Positions 54,321-63,817 are shown, counted from the first letter of the stretch. The stretch is DNA of 64,000 bases from Leptospira perdikensis (GCF_004769575.1 NZ_RQGA01000010.1:46142-110141); one strand, 5' to 3'. Made by a program: numbers and translations. The notes: generated by a model from the letters alone, not told the origin.

Positions 54321-56288
54321 TTAATCAACAGAAACTTTTATTTTTTCCAAATACATCGAATCAATCAAAGATTGATATTTAGCAGTGACAACATGTCTTT
54401 TGATCGATAATTTTGCCGACAATTCATCCCCAACTTCAAATGCCTTTGGGAGAAGTCTTACTTCGACGACCTTTTCAAAACTTTTAAATCCATTTTCCGT
54501 ACGAATCATATTCTTCACTTCCTGTTCCATTTTCTGCTGAACGGAACGATTTGTTGCCAGTTGTTCGTAAGTAGATCCGTAATCTTTGAATTTATCAAGT
54601 GCAGGTAAAATCAATGCACCTAAGTATTTTTGATCCTGACCGACAACCATCACATGGTCGATGTAAGGAGATTGGCAAAGTTTGTTTTCAATAGGTACAG
54701 GTTCAATGTTTTCGCCGTTAAGAAGAACAATTGTTTCTTTAGTTCTACCAACAATCTTAAGTGTATCATTGTACGTCATGATCCCAAGATCTCCTGTATT
54801 AAACCAACCATCATTTGACAATACTTTGGTGGTAATATCAGGTCTTTTGTAGTAACCTTTCATAATCTGAGGTCCACGTACATGCACTTCGCCTTTGATT
54901 CCTTTTTCAGGAGGATATAATACTTTACCAGTTTCTATATCTTTCAGCATAATTTCTGTTTCTGGAAACAAGGGTCCCACGCTGCCAACAACCAAATGTT
55001 TTGGTGTACGGAACGCAAGACCAGGAGAAGTTTCCGTCAATCCATACCCTTCAAATACGGGAATTCTGATCGTGTTGAAGAACTCATCAATGTGTAAAGG
55101 CAAAGCTCCCCCACCAGAAACAGTGCCTCTTAAGTTCCCACCTGTCACTTGTCTAATTTTTTTTAAAACTAGAGTATCAAGGATCAAGTAGGGAACCAGA
55201 AATATGATGAATGTAAACAGAGAGAAAATAAAAAGTAAAACAGACTGCAAAAAATTCCGACCATTCAGATCCAACTGGTTCCCTTTAAAAAAATGGAGTG
55301 ATCTTTGTATGCGAAGAGCAGAGTGATAGGCAGCCTTAAATAATATTTTTTTAAGGAAAGAACCTGTTTGTATCTTTGTTTGCATTGCTTGATAAATACT
55401 TTCCCAAAGCCTCGGTGCGGAGGCCATAAAAGTAGGTTTTACGATGGATAGATCTTCACGAATGTTTCGAACGTTCGTATAGTATTGTGAGGCGCCCATA
55501 GCAATGGTTCCCATCTGAAAAACTCTTTCGAAACTATGCCAAACAGGTAGAATAGAAAGAAATCGATCTTTCGGACCAATTGAAATTGGAATATTCCGCA
55601 ACTGCGAAATCATATTTGTATGAGTTAACATCACACCTTTTGGTTCCCCCGTGGTTCCCGATGTATAAATGATGGTAAATAAATCCTCCGGTTTGATTGC
55701 GGCAACTCGTTCCTCTACCCGCCTATCACCTAACTCCCGCAACTTTTTCCCTTTTGCGATCAGATCACTCATTTTTATGGTATTAGAAATCGTTTGGACA
55801 TTCGAATGAGTTTGTATTCTTTTGTCTAAATTATCTTTTGTGTTTTTTAAAATAGATTCCTCATCCATAAGAATCACATAGGTTATGTTTGGTAAATCAT
55901 TCCGATTTTTCTCAATTTTTCGCAATGTAGTTTCATTTTCTACGAACACCATTTTGGCATCAGAATGTGGAATAATATATTGAATATCACCATCAGTTAC
56001 GTCTGTTCCGCGTGGCACATCTGCAGCTCCACTGAGAATAATCCCATAATTGGCGATGATCCATTCTTTCCGATTATCAGAAAGAACGGCTACATGTTCA
56101 CGAGCATTTAACCCAAGTTCGATTAATCCAGTAGCTAGAGCGAGGCCAACTTCATATAATTCACTGAAATTAATCGTAACAAATTGTTTAAGATTGTTCC
56201 TTGTTCCAAAGGCTGGTTTATCACCATACTTCTTGGCACTCTCATAAAACAATTCTGCGAGGTTTTTCGCCGTAACTTTTGAACTCAT
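54321..56288 (-). CDS. Long-chain fatty acid-CoA ligase (AMP-forming)
   Basis: About 655 residues from the ATG at 56288, whose GGAGAG ribosome binding site favours it over an upstream ATG at 56315. The AMP-binding signature is IIYTSGTTGEPKGVMLTHTN, the A5-type motif is EGYGLTETSPG, and the A8-type motif is GWFNTGDLG. A hydrophobic insert near 360-385 (LLFIFSLFTFIIFLVPYLILDTLV) could anchor it to the membrane, as in other FAA1-type enzymes. It activates long-chain fatty acids; leptospires grow on fatty acids, so this is a core type of enzyme. Confidence 0.88.
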   Translation of the reverse strand: MSSKVTAKNLAELFYESAKKYGDKPAFGTRNNLKQFVTINFSELYEVGLALATGLIELGLNAREHVAVLSDNRKEWIIANYGIILSGAADVPRGTDVTDGDIQYIIPHSDAKMVFVENETTLRKIEKNRNDLPNITYVILMDEESILKNTKDNLDKRIQTHSNVQTISNTIKMSDLIAKGKKLRELGDRRVEERVAAIKPEDLFTIIYTSGTTGEPKGVMLTHTNMISQLRNIPISIGPKDRFLSILPVWHSFERVFQMGTIAMGASQYYTNVRNIREDLSIVKPTFMASAPRLWESIYQAMQTKIQTGSFLKKILFKAAYHSALRIQRSLHFFKGNQLDLNGRNFLQSVLLFIFSLFTFIIFLVPYLILDTLVLKKIRQVTGGNLRGTVSGGGALPLHIDEFFNTIRIPVFEGYGLTETSPGLAFRTPKHLVVGSVGPLFPETEIMLKDIETGKVLYPPEKGIKGEVHVRGPQIMKGYYKRPDITTKVLSNDGWFNTGDLGIMTYNDTLKIVGRTKETIVLLNGENIEPVPIENKLCQSPYIDHVMVVGQDQKYLGALILPALDKFKDYGSTYEQLATNRSVQQKMEQEVKNMIRTENGFKSFEKVVEVRLLPKAFEVGDELSAKLSIKRHVVTAKYQSLIDSMYLEKIKVSVD

Positions 56289-56350
56289 ATCTCTTTCTCT
56301 CCGAAACAAATACAATATCAGATTTAAAAAATCAGTCTTGAACGGAACGG

Positions 56351-57109
56351 CTATCGAGAGAAGAAAATGGCAGAAAAAGGTTCTTTCTTTTTTGTAAAAT
56401 CGGAAGGACCAACCCCAAAGGATCTACGAAAAATACGGGTAAAGTGAGATTGATCGGCAAACCCTCCTTCATGAGCCGCATCCAATAAATGAGGATGATT
56501 CGCCAAATAATCCACAGCCTTCTTTGTTTTCAGCCAAAGTCGATAAACAGAAAAAGGAACACCGGTTTCCGCTCGAAATAAATGACGAAACCGTTCCGCA
56601 GACAAAGATGCTTCCAAAGCTAAACGTTGGAGTGAAAAATTTTCGATTTCTACATTTTGAATGCTCTTTTGAATGCGAACATCCATGATACGGTTTGTTG
56701 GATAAACAAAATCTTTGTTAATGATTTCTAATAACAAAGAACGAACGTTTGTATTTGATAGGTTCAAAATTTCCTGGATTCGATGTTTTATCGTTTCGGT
56801 AAACAAATCCCCAACTTCAAATGCAGAGTGATTTGCAGTCAAACTCCGATCACGAAAAAGATGATATCCTGTGGTTAAAGGGTCCAAATAAAGCAATGTG
56901 AGATTTCCTTCGGCAGATCGCATTTCATGACTCACACCAGAAGGAATACAAACCGCGTGATATTTTTTCCAATCACCACCAAACGTACGTAATTCTACAT
57001 ATCCAGAATCAGGCAAACTGATCTGAATATAAAAATGGCTGTGCCTCTGAGTTGAGAAACCGTCTCCACGATAAGTAGCAAAATCATCCCAGATCAAAAA
57101 TTGTTTCAT
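56351..57109 (-). CDS. AraC-family regulator
   Basis: A 252-residue AraC regulator. The N-terminal cupin-like sensor (RHSHFYIQISLPDSGYVELRT) is followed by two HTH motifs: FSLQRLALEASLSAERFRHLFRAETGVPFSVYRLWLKTKKAVDYL and DAAHEGGFADQSHFTRIFRRSFGVGPSDF. It lies 27 bp after the membrane protein gene at 57137 in the same direction, so they are likely in one transcript. Targets unknown. Confidence 0.85.
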   Translation of the reverse strand: MKQFLIWDDFATYRGDGFSTQRHSHFYIQISLPDSGYVELRTFGGDWKKYHAVCIPSGVSHEMRSAEGNLTLLYLDPLTTGYHLFRDRSLTANHSAFEVGDLFTETIKHRIQEILNLSNTNVRSLLLEIINKDFVYPTNRIMDVRIQKSIQNVEIENFSLQRLALEASLSAERFRHLFRAETGVPFSVYRLWLKTKKAVDYLANHPHLLDAAHEGGFADQSHFTRIFRRSFGVGPSDFTKKKEPFSAIFFSR

Positions 57110-57136
57110 CGTTTTAAATTAAAGAACCAAATCCAA

Positions 57137-57820
57137 TCAAGTTGTCTCAAATTTTCGATACAGAATAAAACTACGAATCCCAAAATAAATAAAAAAGAAA
57201 GAAACAAAAATCATCATGACTTCTGCGACGTACCCATTGGAACCAGAAATCCAAGTGCAAAAAATTGCAACACCAGGAAAAAAAGAAATCATTCCATTAA
57301 ACCACTGTTTAGTGGAAAAATAAATCGAAGACAAAACAAACATAACAATCGCTATAGCTCCCCATTTCCACCAAGTAGCCACTTCTAGGTGTGAGAGTAA
57401 GTCACGAAAATCTTCTAGTCTATCCAAACGAAATAAAATTTGATCCATAATGTAATTCTCATACAAATCACAGGGAACAATGATTATACTAATAACAAAA
57501 CCCAACCAAGTGAACGGATTTATTTTTTTAATTTCAGAGAATACAAGAAAAAACATGAAACCGGCATATAAAAAAGGAAAAAAGATATCGAGCTTTTGAC
57601 CTACCCTCATTTCAGAGCGAAGTTTTTTTGTTACTTCTTCGTTTCCCGTTAAAAATTTTAAATCTTCTGTTGATTGCGCAAATTCGAAAGCAATGACTGG
57701 AGTTCTAAATCCTTCACTCAATGCCGCTTGACTTGGATACATAAAAAGTCCAATGAGAGAAACAAACAATGTGGAAATACCAAAAACGGCTACAACTTTC
57801 CTAGAACGCAACAATTGCAT
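57137..57820 (-). CDS. Hypothetical multi-helix membrane protein
   Basis: A 227-residue protein with about six hydrophobic helices (near 10-28, 76-94, 104-122, 148-167, 174-191 and 196-217). After the first helix is a periplasmic-type loop of about 45 residues. No family recognised. It is upstream of, and probably cotranscribed with, the AraC gene. The promoter region upstream contains repeat copy 2 at 57974. Confidence 0.55.
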   Translation of the reverse strand: MQLLRSRKVVAVFGISTLFVSLIGLFMYPSQAALSEGFRTPVIAFEFAQSTEDLKFLTGNEEVTKKLRSEMRVGQKLDIFFPFLYAGFMFFLVFSEIKKINPFTWLGFVISIIIVPCDLYENYIMDQILFRLDRLEDFRDLLSHLEVATWWKWGAIAIVMFVLSSIYFSTKQWFNGMISFFPGVAIFCTWISGSNGYVAEVMMIFVSFFFIYFGIRSFILYRKFETT

Positions 57821-57973
57821 AACATTCCTCTTAAAACAAAATTTTTATACGCATCTTCATAATTCTCACAACCAAATCAGATTCATACAATACAATGTTA
57901 TCATATTATGGAATTGCATTTTATTAACTTGTGCGTTCCCAATTTTGTTTTTATTTTGAAATTTGATAAATAC

Positions 57974-58052
57974 CGGGTCGGGCTCCTCCGGGGTGCGCTA
58001 ACGCTCCCGTCCGCCCTATGGCGGACCAAGCCCTACCGATCCCTAACGCGGG
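57974..58052 (+). repeat. GC-rich structured repeat, copy 2 of 3
   Basis: The same layout as copies 1 and 3. The central hairpin is GTCCGCC-CTAT-GGCGGAC (58009-58026). Compared with copy 1, the stem pair T-A is replaced by C-G, a compensatory change. GGGCT/AGCCC outer arms are retained. It ends 15 bp from the stop of the GyrI-like gene at 58068 and lies upstream of the membrane protein gene at 57137-57820. Confidence 0.75.
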
Positions 58053-58067
58053 TTAATTTAAACTTTA

Positions 58068-58661
58068 TTATTGAAACGCTTCTTCCAAAGACTTAAACAC
58101 TTCTCGACTAACACCAACAGGCATAAAAAATCCGATCTTATCTACAGTTTTAGAAGAACCTCCGTAGATTTCAATCGCCACAGAAGTTTCCGCCGTCTCA
58201 GCAACTAGTATTTCTTGGAACTTTGGATACACTTTGGTCGGCGCTAAAAAATATGACAAAAAATTCTTAAATGGGAAAGAAGCACCCAGTCCATTCATCT
58301 TAGGCATATAAAAAGTTTTAAACTTACCTTCTATTTGTTTTTTTTGTTCTGGAGAAAGCCCTTCCAATCGACAACCTAAAACAGATCGTAATTTTTCAGG
58401 TTCTGTATCAGGGCTGTCCAAATAAATTGCCAAACTATCACAATCGGTAATTCCAACGGATTCCCAATCTTTCTGAAAATTCTCCCAACTGGCCCCTATG
58501 TTTTCATAAGCTCCCTTATGGGTTGTATAGTAAACTTCCGCTGGACCAAATGATTCGCGACTCACCGTCACTTGCTGAAACCCACCCATATAACCGTAAA
58601 ATGCGATCCCAAGGACAATCAAGGTGACAATGGAGATACCAATATATTTTAATTTATTCAT
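58068..58661 (-). CDS. Membrane-anchored GyrI-like effector-binding protein
   Basis: About 197 residues from the ATG at 58661, chosen for its GGGGG ribosome binding site; the frame extends a few residues upstream. An N-terminal helix (YIGISIVTLIVLGIAFYGYM) anchors the protein. The rest resembles the GyrI/SOUL-type small-molecule binding fold: THKGAYENIGASWENFQKDWESVGI, DSLAIYLDSPDTEPEKLRSVLGCRL and VAIEIYGGSSKTVDKIGFFMP. Many such domains bind hydrophobic ligands or haem. Ligand unknown. Confidence 0.65.
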   Translation of the reverse strand: MNKLKYIGISIVTLIVLGIAFYGYMGGFQQVTVSRESFGPAEVYYTTHKGAYENIGASWENFQKDWESVGITDCDSLAIYLDSPDTEPEKLRSVLGCRLEGLSPEQKKQIEGKFKTFYMPKMNGLGASFPFKNFLSYFLAPTKVYPKFQEILVAETAETSVAIEIYGGSSKTVDKIGFFMPVGVSREVFKSLEEAFQ

Positions 58662-58679
58662 TTTTCCCCCTAAAATCAA

Positions 58680-59159
58680 AATCTCTTTAAGCTAAAACTA
58701 TCTTGGAAAAAAACACGACTTGCTATTTAAATCAATGTAAAATTTCAGAAGTCATTCAAAAATGCAAACAATCAAATTAGGGAAAAACAGAAATTGATTT
58801 CAAAATCTGGATCATAAACAAAGTCAATTCGCAAACGCATTAGTAACTCCGAATATAAATTCATACATATTTTATTTCGCTGGTAATATTTTTCTTAATC
58901 CTCACATCCCCACATTCTGGTGCCCGTGCTTATCATAAAAAAACAATCGAATCGAACGATTTTTATTCGGTGCTTCTACTGATTTATCTAATCCAAGCTA
59001 TACAATATTCTCAACAAACCATCGCTCCGTTCACAAAGAAGATCTTTTTTCGAGCACGGTACCCGAAAGAGCTAGAATTCAAAATTCAAAGGAAAAGCTA
59101 AAGAAATAAAACTCGCTTTTATTTCCCTTTCTGTTCCTGTTAGTCCCGAGGTATAAAGA
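58680..59159. other. 480-bp stretch without a recognisable gene, with a leader hairpin
   Basis: No gene can be supported. The last part includes GAAATAAAA-CTCGC-TTTTATTTC (59103-59125), a 9-bp hairpin about 35 bp upstream of the ATG at 59160, which may form in that gene's leader. The remainder is AT-rich without conserved structure that I can see. Confidence 0.4.
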
Positions 59160-59546
59160 ATGAAATTTATTTTTTCCAATATCAAATGGATTATGCTCGG
59201 GTCCGGAATCATCACCTGTTCCATGTTACTTTCTGCGTTACATCCAAGTTTAGGACTTATGTTAACCTTTGGAGATACGTTAAACGGCGATTTAGCCAAT
59301 ATCATCGTTCGTAATTGGGCTGCCTTGATCACTATTGTGGGTGGGATGCTCATTTATGGAGCTTATAACGAACCAAATCGTAACTTAGTTCTCGTTGTGG
59401 CTTCGTTGAGTAAAAGTATTTTTGTTCTACTCAATCTGATTTATGGATCATCTTTTTTAATGAAGTCGGGAATTGCTCTTGTTTTCGATTCCATACTTGT
59501 AATCATTTTTGTTTCTTATCTTTTCTTACAAAAATCCAAAAAATAA
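59160..59546 (+). CDS. Small four-helix membrane protein, unknown function
   Basis: A 128-residue protein with four likely helices: about 8-27, 50-66, 77-97 and 102-120. It begins MKFIFSNIKWIMLGSG and has short polar loops and a basic C-terminus. A GAGG ribosome binding site precedes the ATG, and the leader holds a hairpin. No family recognised. Confidence 0.6.
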   Translation: MKFIFSNIKWIMLGSGIITCSMLLSALHPSLGLMLTFGDTLNGDLANIIVRNWAALITIVGGMLIYGAYNEPNRNLVLVVASLSKSIFVLLNLIYGSSFLMKSGIALVFDSILVIIFVSYLFLQKSKK

Positions 59547-59612
59547 AAAAGATCCTAGCTTCGGTTTTATTTTAACTGTCAAAATAGTAAATTCAGATTG
59601 TGCTTTTTCGTT

Positions 59613-60281
59613 CTACTTTCGATCCATTGCCTTTTCCAAAAACTGGTTCAAGGGATATAGGTTTTGAAAGGTTTTTACAGTTTCGCTCGCAAAGTGATTT
59701 GAAGTTAAGTCTGAATTTTTTATTTTTTTGGCTACGGCAAATCCTTTGTATTTCAAAAATTCAATCATGGGATGTTCCTTATCAAATCCCTTGGGAGCTG
59801 TTTTTAATTTCTCTGCATAGAATTCCGTTCCAAAATCTTGGATGAACTTACGGTCCTCAAATATTGTTTTTAAAGTTTTCGAATCCGCTATGATTCTTTC
59901 TCTGATTTTAAATAATGATTTCGGGTCGGGCATATAACACCCACCACCGATTAGGGATTCACTTGGTTCGATGTGAAGATAATAACCCGTTCCTTCAATT
60001 TTCCGATTCCCACCTCTCATAAAAATTCCGAAGTGAGTTTTGTAAGGGCTTTTATCTTTAGAAAAACGAACATCTTTATAAATCCTAAAAATACAAGACT
60101 TGGGATCAACACCCTTTAAACTTTTATCAAACTTCTCTATCTCTGATAAAAAATAACCAGTGAGTAAAACTAATTCACTCTGGATTTCAGTAAACCGATC
60201 TTTGTTTTCAATAAACCAGGTTCGATTGTTATTTAATTTTAATTCAGATAAATAATTAAGGATGGTTTTACTTATTTTCAT
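59613..60281 (-). CDS. DUF2461 (TIGR02453-type) protein
   Basis: A 222-residue soluble protein of the DUF2461 family. Features are LNYLSELKLNNNRTWFIENKDRF at the N-terminus, CIFRIYKDVRFSKDKSPYKTHFGIFM, the GYYLHIEPSESLIGGGCYMP motif, and GFDKEHPMIEFLKYKGFAV. The family is widespread, and its function is unknown. It is a single gene, convergent with the small membrane protein. Confidence 0.85.
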   Translation of the reverse strand: MKISKTILNYLSELKLNNNRTWFIENKDRFTEIQSELVLLTGYFLSEIEKFDKSLKGVDPKSCIFRIYKDVRFSKDKSPYKTHFGIFMRGGNRKIEGTGYYLHIEPSESLIGGGCYMPDPKSLFKIRERIIADSKTLKTIFEDRKFIQDFGTEFYAEKLKTAPKGFDKEHPMIEFLKYKGFAVAKKIKNSDLTSNHFASETVKTFQNLYPLNQFLEKAMDRK

Positions 60282-60466
60282 AACGGATAAATTCCAGTTT
60301 CACCATTTTGTGATTCACAGTAGAATTCGTAAAATATTTCCTTTTTTGCTTTCCGAATTGATTCTTAACGGTTCTGTTTGTTAGAGACCCAATTTTAGGA
60401 AAATACTTTGGAAAAGATTAGTTTCCCTTTATCAAAAAAATCGTATTTTTCGGTTTATGATTCTAT

Positions 60467-60494
60467 TTTTCTTCCACGGCTGCACGGAAGAAAA
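60467..60494 (+). promoter_or_regulatory. Inverted repeat upstream of the flavoprotein gene
   Basis: TTTTCTTCC (60467-60475) and GGAAGAAAA (60486-60494) form 9-bp arms around ACGGCTGCAC, 72 bp before the ATG at 60567. It may be an operator or leader structure. No same-strand gene precedes it within the region, so it is not a terminator of a nearby upstream gene. Confidence 0.4.
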
Positions 60495-60566
60495 TTGTTT
60501 TATACTTATCTCACGGATCGCTTGAAACATTACAAACAAGCGGACACACATTCATAGGAGAATTAA

Positions 60567-61292
60567 ATGTCGGAACCAAATTCATTTTTCAAACGTAGCT
60601 TAAAGTCGGTCTTCAGTATTTTTTTAACTCAAACTAAAATTTCAAAAATAGAACGGCTAACGAATACATTCGTCCTTATCGAAATGACGGGGAAAAAATT
60701 AAAAGAGTCAAAGTGGGTGCCCGGTGGCAAAGTACAAGTCGATGTTGGAAATCTAACCTACCGCACTTTCACTCCCATTAACGTTGATAAAGCGGAAGGC
60801 AAACTTTCTTTTTTATGTTACGAACATCACAATGGCCCTGCTTCCCATTGGTTAAGTACCTTAAAAGTTGGTGACACATGCGAAGTATTCGGCCCTCGTG
60901 AGTCATTGGATTTTTCGGACCTTGAGGGAGATGCCATCCTATTCGGCGATGAAACTTCTTTTGGTATCGCGAAGGTTTTGCAAAACAAAGTGGGGAAAAA
61001 ATCTCACTTATTCTTCGAGCTGACTTCGGTAGAAACAAACAAAGAGGCTCTCGAAAAATTAGGAGTTACTGGGCAGAGAATGCTAGAACGATCCGCCGAT
61101 GGATCACATCTCCAAAAACTTTCACAAGAAATTGTGGACCGCATCTCGCAGATTCCCGACACAAAAGTTTTTTTAACCGGTCGAGCAAGTTCCATCCAAC
61201 AAGTCAGAAACTATTTAAAAAACTCCGGCATACCAACTAACAAACTAAAGGTTCGTGCCTACTGGGCAGATGGAAAGATCGGCCTGGACTAG
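60567..61292 (+). CDS. Siderophore-interacting-type FAD-binding protein
   Basis: A 241-residue protein of the siderophore-interacting protein (SIP) flavoreductase type. It has the FAD-binding motif RTFTP, the GPASHWLSTLKVGD motif, a NAD-binding-like domain, and the C-terminal YWADGKIGLD, resembling the YW-x-x-GK end of this family. Family members reduce ferric siderophores or other iron complexes with NAD(P)H. The AGGAG ribosome binding site supports the ATG. It is a single gene, far from the TonB locus. Confidence 0.75.
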   Translation: MSEPNSFFKRSLKSVFSIFLTQTKISKIERLTNTFVLIEMTGKKLKESKWVPGGKVQVDVGNLTYRTFTPINVDKAEGKLSFLCYEHHNGPASHWLSTLKVGDTCEVFGPRESLDFSDLEGDAILFGDETSFGIAKVLQNKVGKKSHLFFELTSVETNKEALEKLGVTGQRMLERSADGSHLQKLSQEIVDRISQIPDTKVFLTGRASSIQQVRNYLKNSGIPTNKLKVRAYWADGKIGLD

Positions 61293-61626
61293 TGGGAATT
61301 TTTAGGGCGTTCCCAATGGGTTCGTGTCACTGGATTTGATCTAATAAGGGTCGGGCCACTCCGGGGTCCGCTAACGCTCCCGTCCCCAGCCATCTAACGA
61401 TGGCAGGTGACCAAGCCCTTCGTCTCCCTAACGCGGGAAAATTCAAGAAACCACTCCATTCGCCGATCCTTTCACAGGGAACTCAGTGAAATAAAATAGA
61501 CTCGCATTCCACACAACACACCTCTTATCATGACGGATAGATTCCGAACTTTTTCAAAAAACCAAATCTTTATTTTTCAATTTGATTTCGGAATAATAGC
61601 TCTAAATTTTTGATATGGTTTAATAC
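61293..61626. other. Non-coding stretch containing repeat copy 3
   Basis: 334 bp between the flavoprotein and cyclase genes. It contains repeat copy 3 (61347-61437) and a weak GGGAA...TTCCC dyad just after the flavoprotein stop (61294-61314), and ends in an AT-rich promoter region for the cyclase gene. No gene supported. Confidence 0.5.
61347..61437 (+). repeat. GC-rich structured repeat, copy 3 of 3
   Basis: About 91 bp with the same flanks as the other two copies but a longer central hairpin, with arms at 61382-61394 and 61399-61411 around TAAC. The GTC...GAC base of the stem is kept although most of the arm sequence is different and two mismatches occur. The CTAACGCGGG end is shared with copy 2. 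The repeat lies 55 bp past the flavoprotein stop. Confidence 0.75.
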
Positions 61627-62865
61627 ATGAAACTTTCATTAGTTGATGAAATCTTAATTGCAAGGGAGATGAAAAACGAAAAAACAGTCGCTTTTGTTCG
61701 ATTTGCCCTATTTTCACTCACTTCAATTTTAGATAGTTTATCCTATTTTGGATGGATCCATTACACAATCGTTCCCACTAGTCTCATCACTGTTGGATTG
61801 GATATTTTATTTCTAATCTTTGCCACCCTTGTTTTGGTTTTTCTATTTTATTTACCTTACAAACCGTATTTAAAATTTTTCACGATTACCTTAGACTATT
61901 TTATCATTGGGCTTATGATTTTTCTTGACCCAACGATTCTAAAAGGAAACGGCCTCATCTATTTTATCGCAATGACAAGTGCCATGTTTGTTTTCCAGTT
62001 CAATCTTCTGAGACATTCGAAAGCAGGAACGATCTACGGTGCTATTTTGGCATTTGTATACTTCCTTGTGGTCTCCATTGGATTAGAAGATGGTTACCCA
62101 TTTGATTTGATTCCCATGATGTTTGGATTGGCAATGATGTTGGGAATGGGATATCTAACTACGGTTTCCAATATCGAAATGGTGAAAGAAGCCAATGCAA
62201 AACAAATGATGGAAAGGTATCTTCCATCACAGTTAGTCAGTGAGTTTTATAAAAACAAGGCACAACTAGAACCTGGTGGCGAAAACAAAGAAGTAACCAT
62301 TCTTTTCTCAGATATCAGATCTTTTACAAAATTTTCAGAACAAAGATCTGCCGAAGAAGTGGTTCAATTCTTAAATCATTATTTATCTCGCATGACAGAG
62401 GTCATATTTAAATTCAATGGCACCATTGATAAATTTATCGGTGATGCGATCATGACCCTATTTGGTGCTCCATTCAAACGAGATGATGATGCTCTCCGCG
62501 CCGTCAAATCCGCTGTCGCTATGATTCGTGAAATCGAAATACTAAACGAAACGATGCCAAATCCAGAAGACAAATTACAAGTGGGAATTGGGATTCATAC
62601 AGGCGAAGCCATTGTTGGAAACATTGGTTCCGACCGAAGGTTAGATTATACAGTCATTGGTGACAACGTAAACTTAGCTTCTCGAATTGAAGGATTAACC
62701 AAACATTACCATTGTCCTATTTTAATTTCGGAAGCCACTTACAAACAAGTAGTCGGCAAATATTCATCAGATGATGGGTTCGAAATTCGTGAAATTGATC
62801 AAGTCATTGTCAAAGGAAAATCAAAACCAATCACAGTATACGAAGTGGTTTGTTTAACAGTTTAA
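61627..62865 (+). CDS. Membrane-bound adenylate/guanylate cyclase
   Basis: A 412-residue class III cyclase. About six helices occupy residues 25-185. The catalytic domain at about 220-410 has VTILFSDIRSFTKFSE with the metal Asp, FIGDAIMTLFGAP with the second, and GIHTGEAIVGNIGSDRRLDYTVIGDNVNLASRIEG. It makes cAMP or cGMP; the substrate residue pattern cannot settle which. No sensor domain other than the membrane part is present, so the membrane segment is the probable input. Confidence 0.92.
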   Translation: MKLSLVDEILIAREMKNEKTVAFVRFALFSLTSILDSLSYFGWIHYTIVPTSLITVGLDILFLIFATLVLVFLFYLPYKPYLKFFTITLDYFIIGLMIFLDPTILKGNGLIYFIAMTSAMFVFQFNLLRHSKAGTIYGAILAFVYFLVVSIGLEDGYPFDLIPMMFGLAMMLGMGYLTTVSNIEMVKEANAKQMMERYLPSQLVSEFYKNKAQLEPGGENKEVTILFSDIRSFTKFSEQRSAEEVVQFLNHYLSRMTEVIFKFNGTIDKFIGDAIMTLFGAPFKRDDDALRAVKSAVAMIREIEILNETMPNPEDKLQVGIGIHTGEAIVGNIGSDRRLDYTVIGDNVNLASRIEGLTKHYHCPILISEATYKQVVGKYSSDDGFEIREIDQVIVKGKSKPITVYEVVCLTV

Positions 62866-62939
62866 AAAAGGGATTCAACTTCGAATGTTTCCAAAAGTTT
62901 TTTCAATTTGATTCATTGGAATGTGCACTGAAAATTGAA

Positions 62940-62982
62940 TTAAGTTAAAAAAATGAATGATCTATTTTAACTTAACTTTTTT
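62940..62982 (+). terminator. Terminator-like hairpin after the cyclase gene
   Basis: TTAAGTTAAAA (62940-62950) and TTTTAACTTAA (62965-62975) form an 11-bp AT-only stem followed by C and six T residues, 75 bp past the cyclase stop. It has the terminator layout but a weak stem. Confidence 0.5.
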
Positions 62983-63076
62983 GATCGACCTAGAGTGCAC
63001 CTATCACCAAAGTAGACCGATTGGATCACTACACTGGCTCTAGTTTTTTAAAATATCCATTACGAAGGAATTCCAT

Positions 63077-63487
63077 ATGAATGTATCTGAAAACAAAAAG
63101 ATTGTTATCGATTTTTTTAAACACTTGAATGAACGAAATATGAAAGATGCATTCGAATTATTCGATGAAGACTTACATTGGTGGATTGTAGGAAACATAC
63201 CCGTTTCCGGTGATTACGACTTTAAAAAGATTACATTTGGATTTAAAATGATCTTCAGAGCGTTTGAGAACTTCCAGTTCACTTTGAAAGAGATGACGGG
63301 AGAAGAGGAGCGAGTGAGCCTTATCGCCGAATCTCATGCAATTAGAAAATCTACCGGGAAACATTATAACAACCAGTATCATTTTCTATTTACCCTGCAC
63401 CAAGGTAAGATACAGAAGGTAAAAGAATTTTTTGATACAGTTCATGCTTTGTGGGTAGAAAGTCCAGAAAGCGAAGAGATTTCTTGA
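63077..63487 (+). CDS. NTF2-like (SnoaL-type) protein
   Basis: A 136-residue single-domain SnoaL/NTF2-like protein: VIDFFKHLNERNMKDAFELFDEDLHWWIVGNIPVSGDYDFKKI, ESHAIRKSTGKHYNNQYHFLFTLHQGKIQKVKEFFDTVHALWV. The polar residues in the fold (the WW pair, His and Asp near the end) are typical of ketosteroid isomerase-like members. The substrate is unknown. An AAGGAA ribosome binding site precedes the ATG. Confidence 0.75.
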   Translation: MNVSENKKIVIDFFKHLNERNMKDAFELFDEDLHWWIVGNIPVSGDYDFKKITFGFKMIFRAFENFQFTLKEMTGEEERVSLIAESHAIRKSTGKHYNNQYHFLFTLHQGKIQKVKEFFDTVHALWVESPESEEIS

Positions 63488-63544
63488 AAGAAGTTATAAA
63501 TTGCTTCAAGTATCCATCTGGATGGGATTGATCAAATCAAATAG

Positions 63545-63817
63545 CTACATTTTTAGTTTATAATATTCAGAAGTATACTCATAATGATTTCCAAATAAGT
63601 TATCTAACTTTCCCGAATTATCTCTATTCGTATAGATGATGTCTTCAATCTCACGTCTTCGACTTTCTAAGTCTGGATCGATATCTTTTCTATGAGTGAT
63701 CATGGCTTTTACAATTTTCTTTTCTAAAATGTCCACTTTCTTAAAGGCATATTCGGTACTATTTAATTTGTTTTTGCGTTTGATAAACCAGCGAACTGCA
63801 TCAGGGTATTTTGCCAC
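63545..63817 (-). CDS. Hypothetical protein, possibly N-terminally truncated
   Basis: 90 residues from a GTG at 63817. The sequence is charged and helical (WFIKRKNKLNSTEYAFKKVDILEKKIVKAMITHR, LESRRREIEDIIYTN) with no recognised family. The frame stays open for about 18 codons upstream with plausible coding sequence (SEEEYRKQ) but no better start before a stop codon, so this may be the remnant of a longer gene. A GAGGAGG run lies 14 bp before the GTG. Confidence 0.4.
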   Translation of the reverse strand: MAKYPDAVRWFIKRKNKLNSTEYAFKKVDILEKKIVKAMITHRKDIDPDLESRRREIEDIIYTNRDNSGKLDNLFGNHYEYTSEYYKLKM

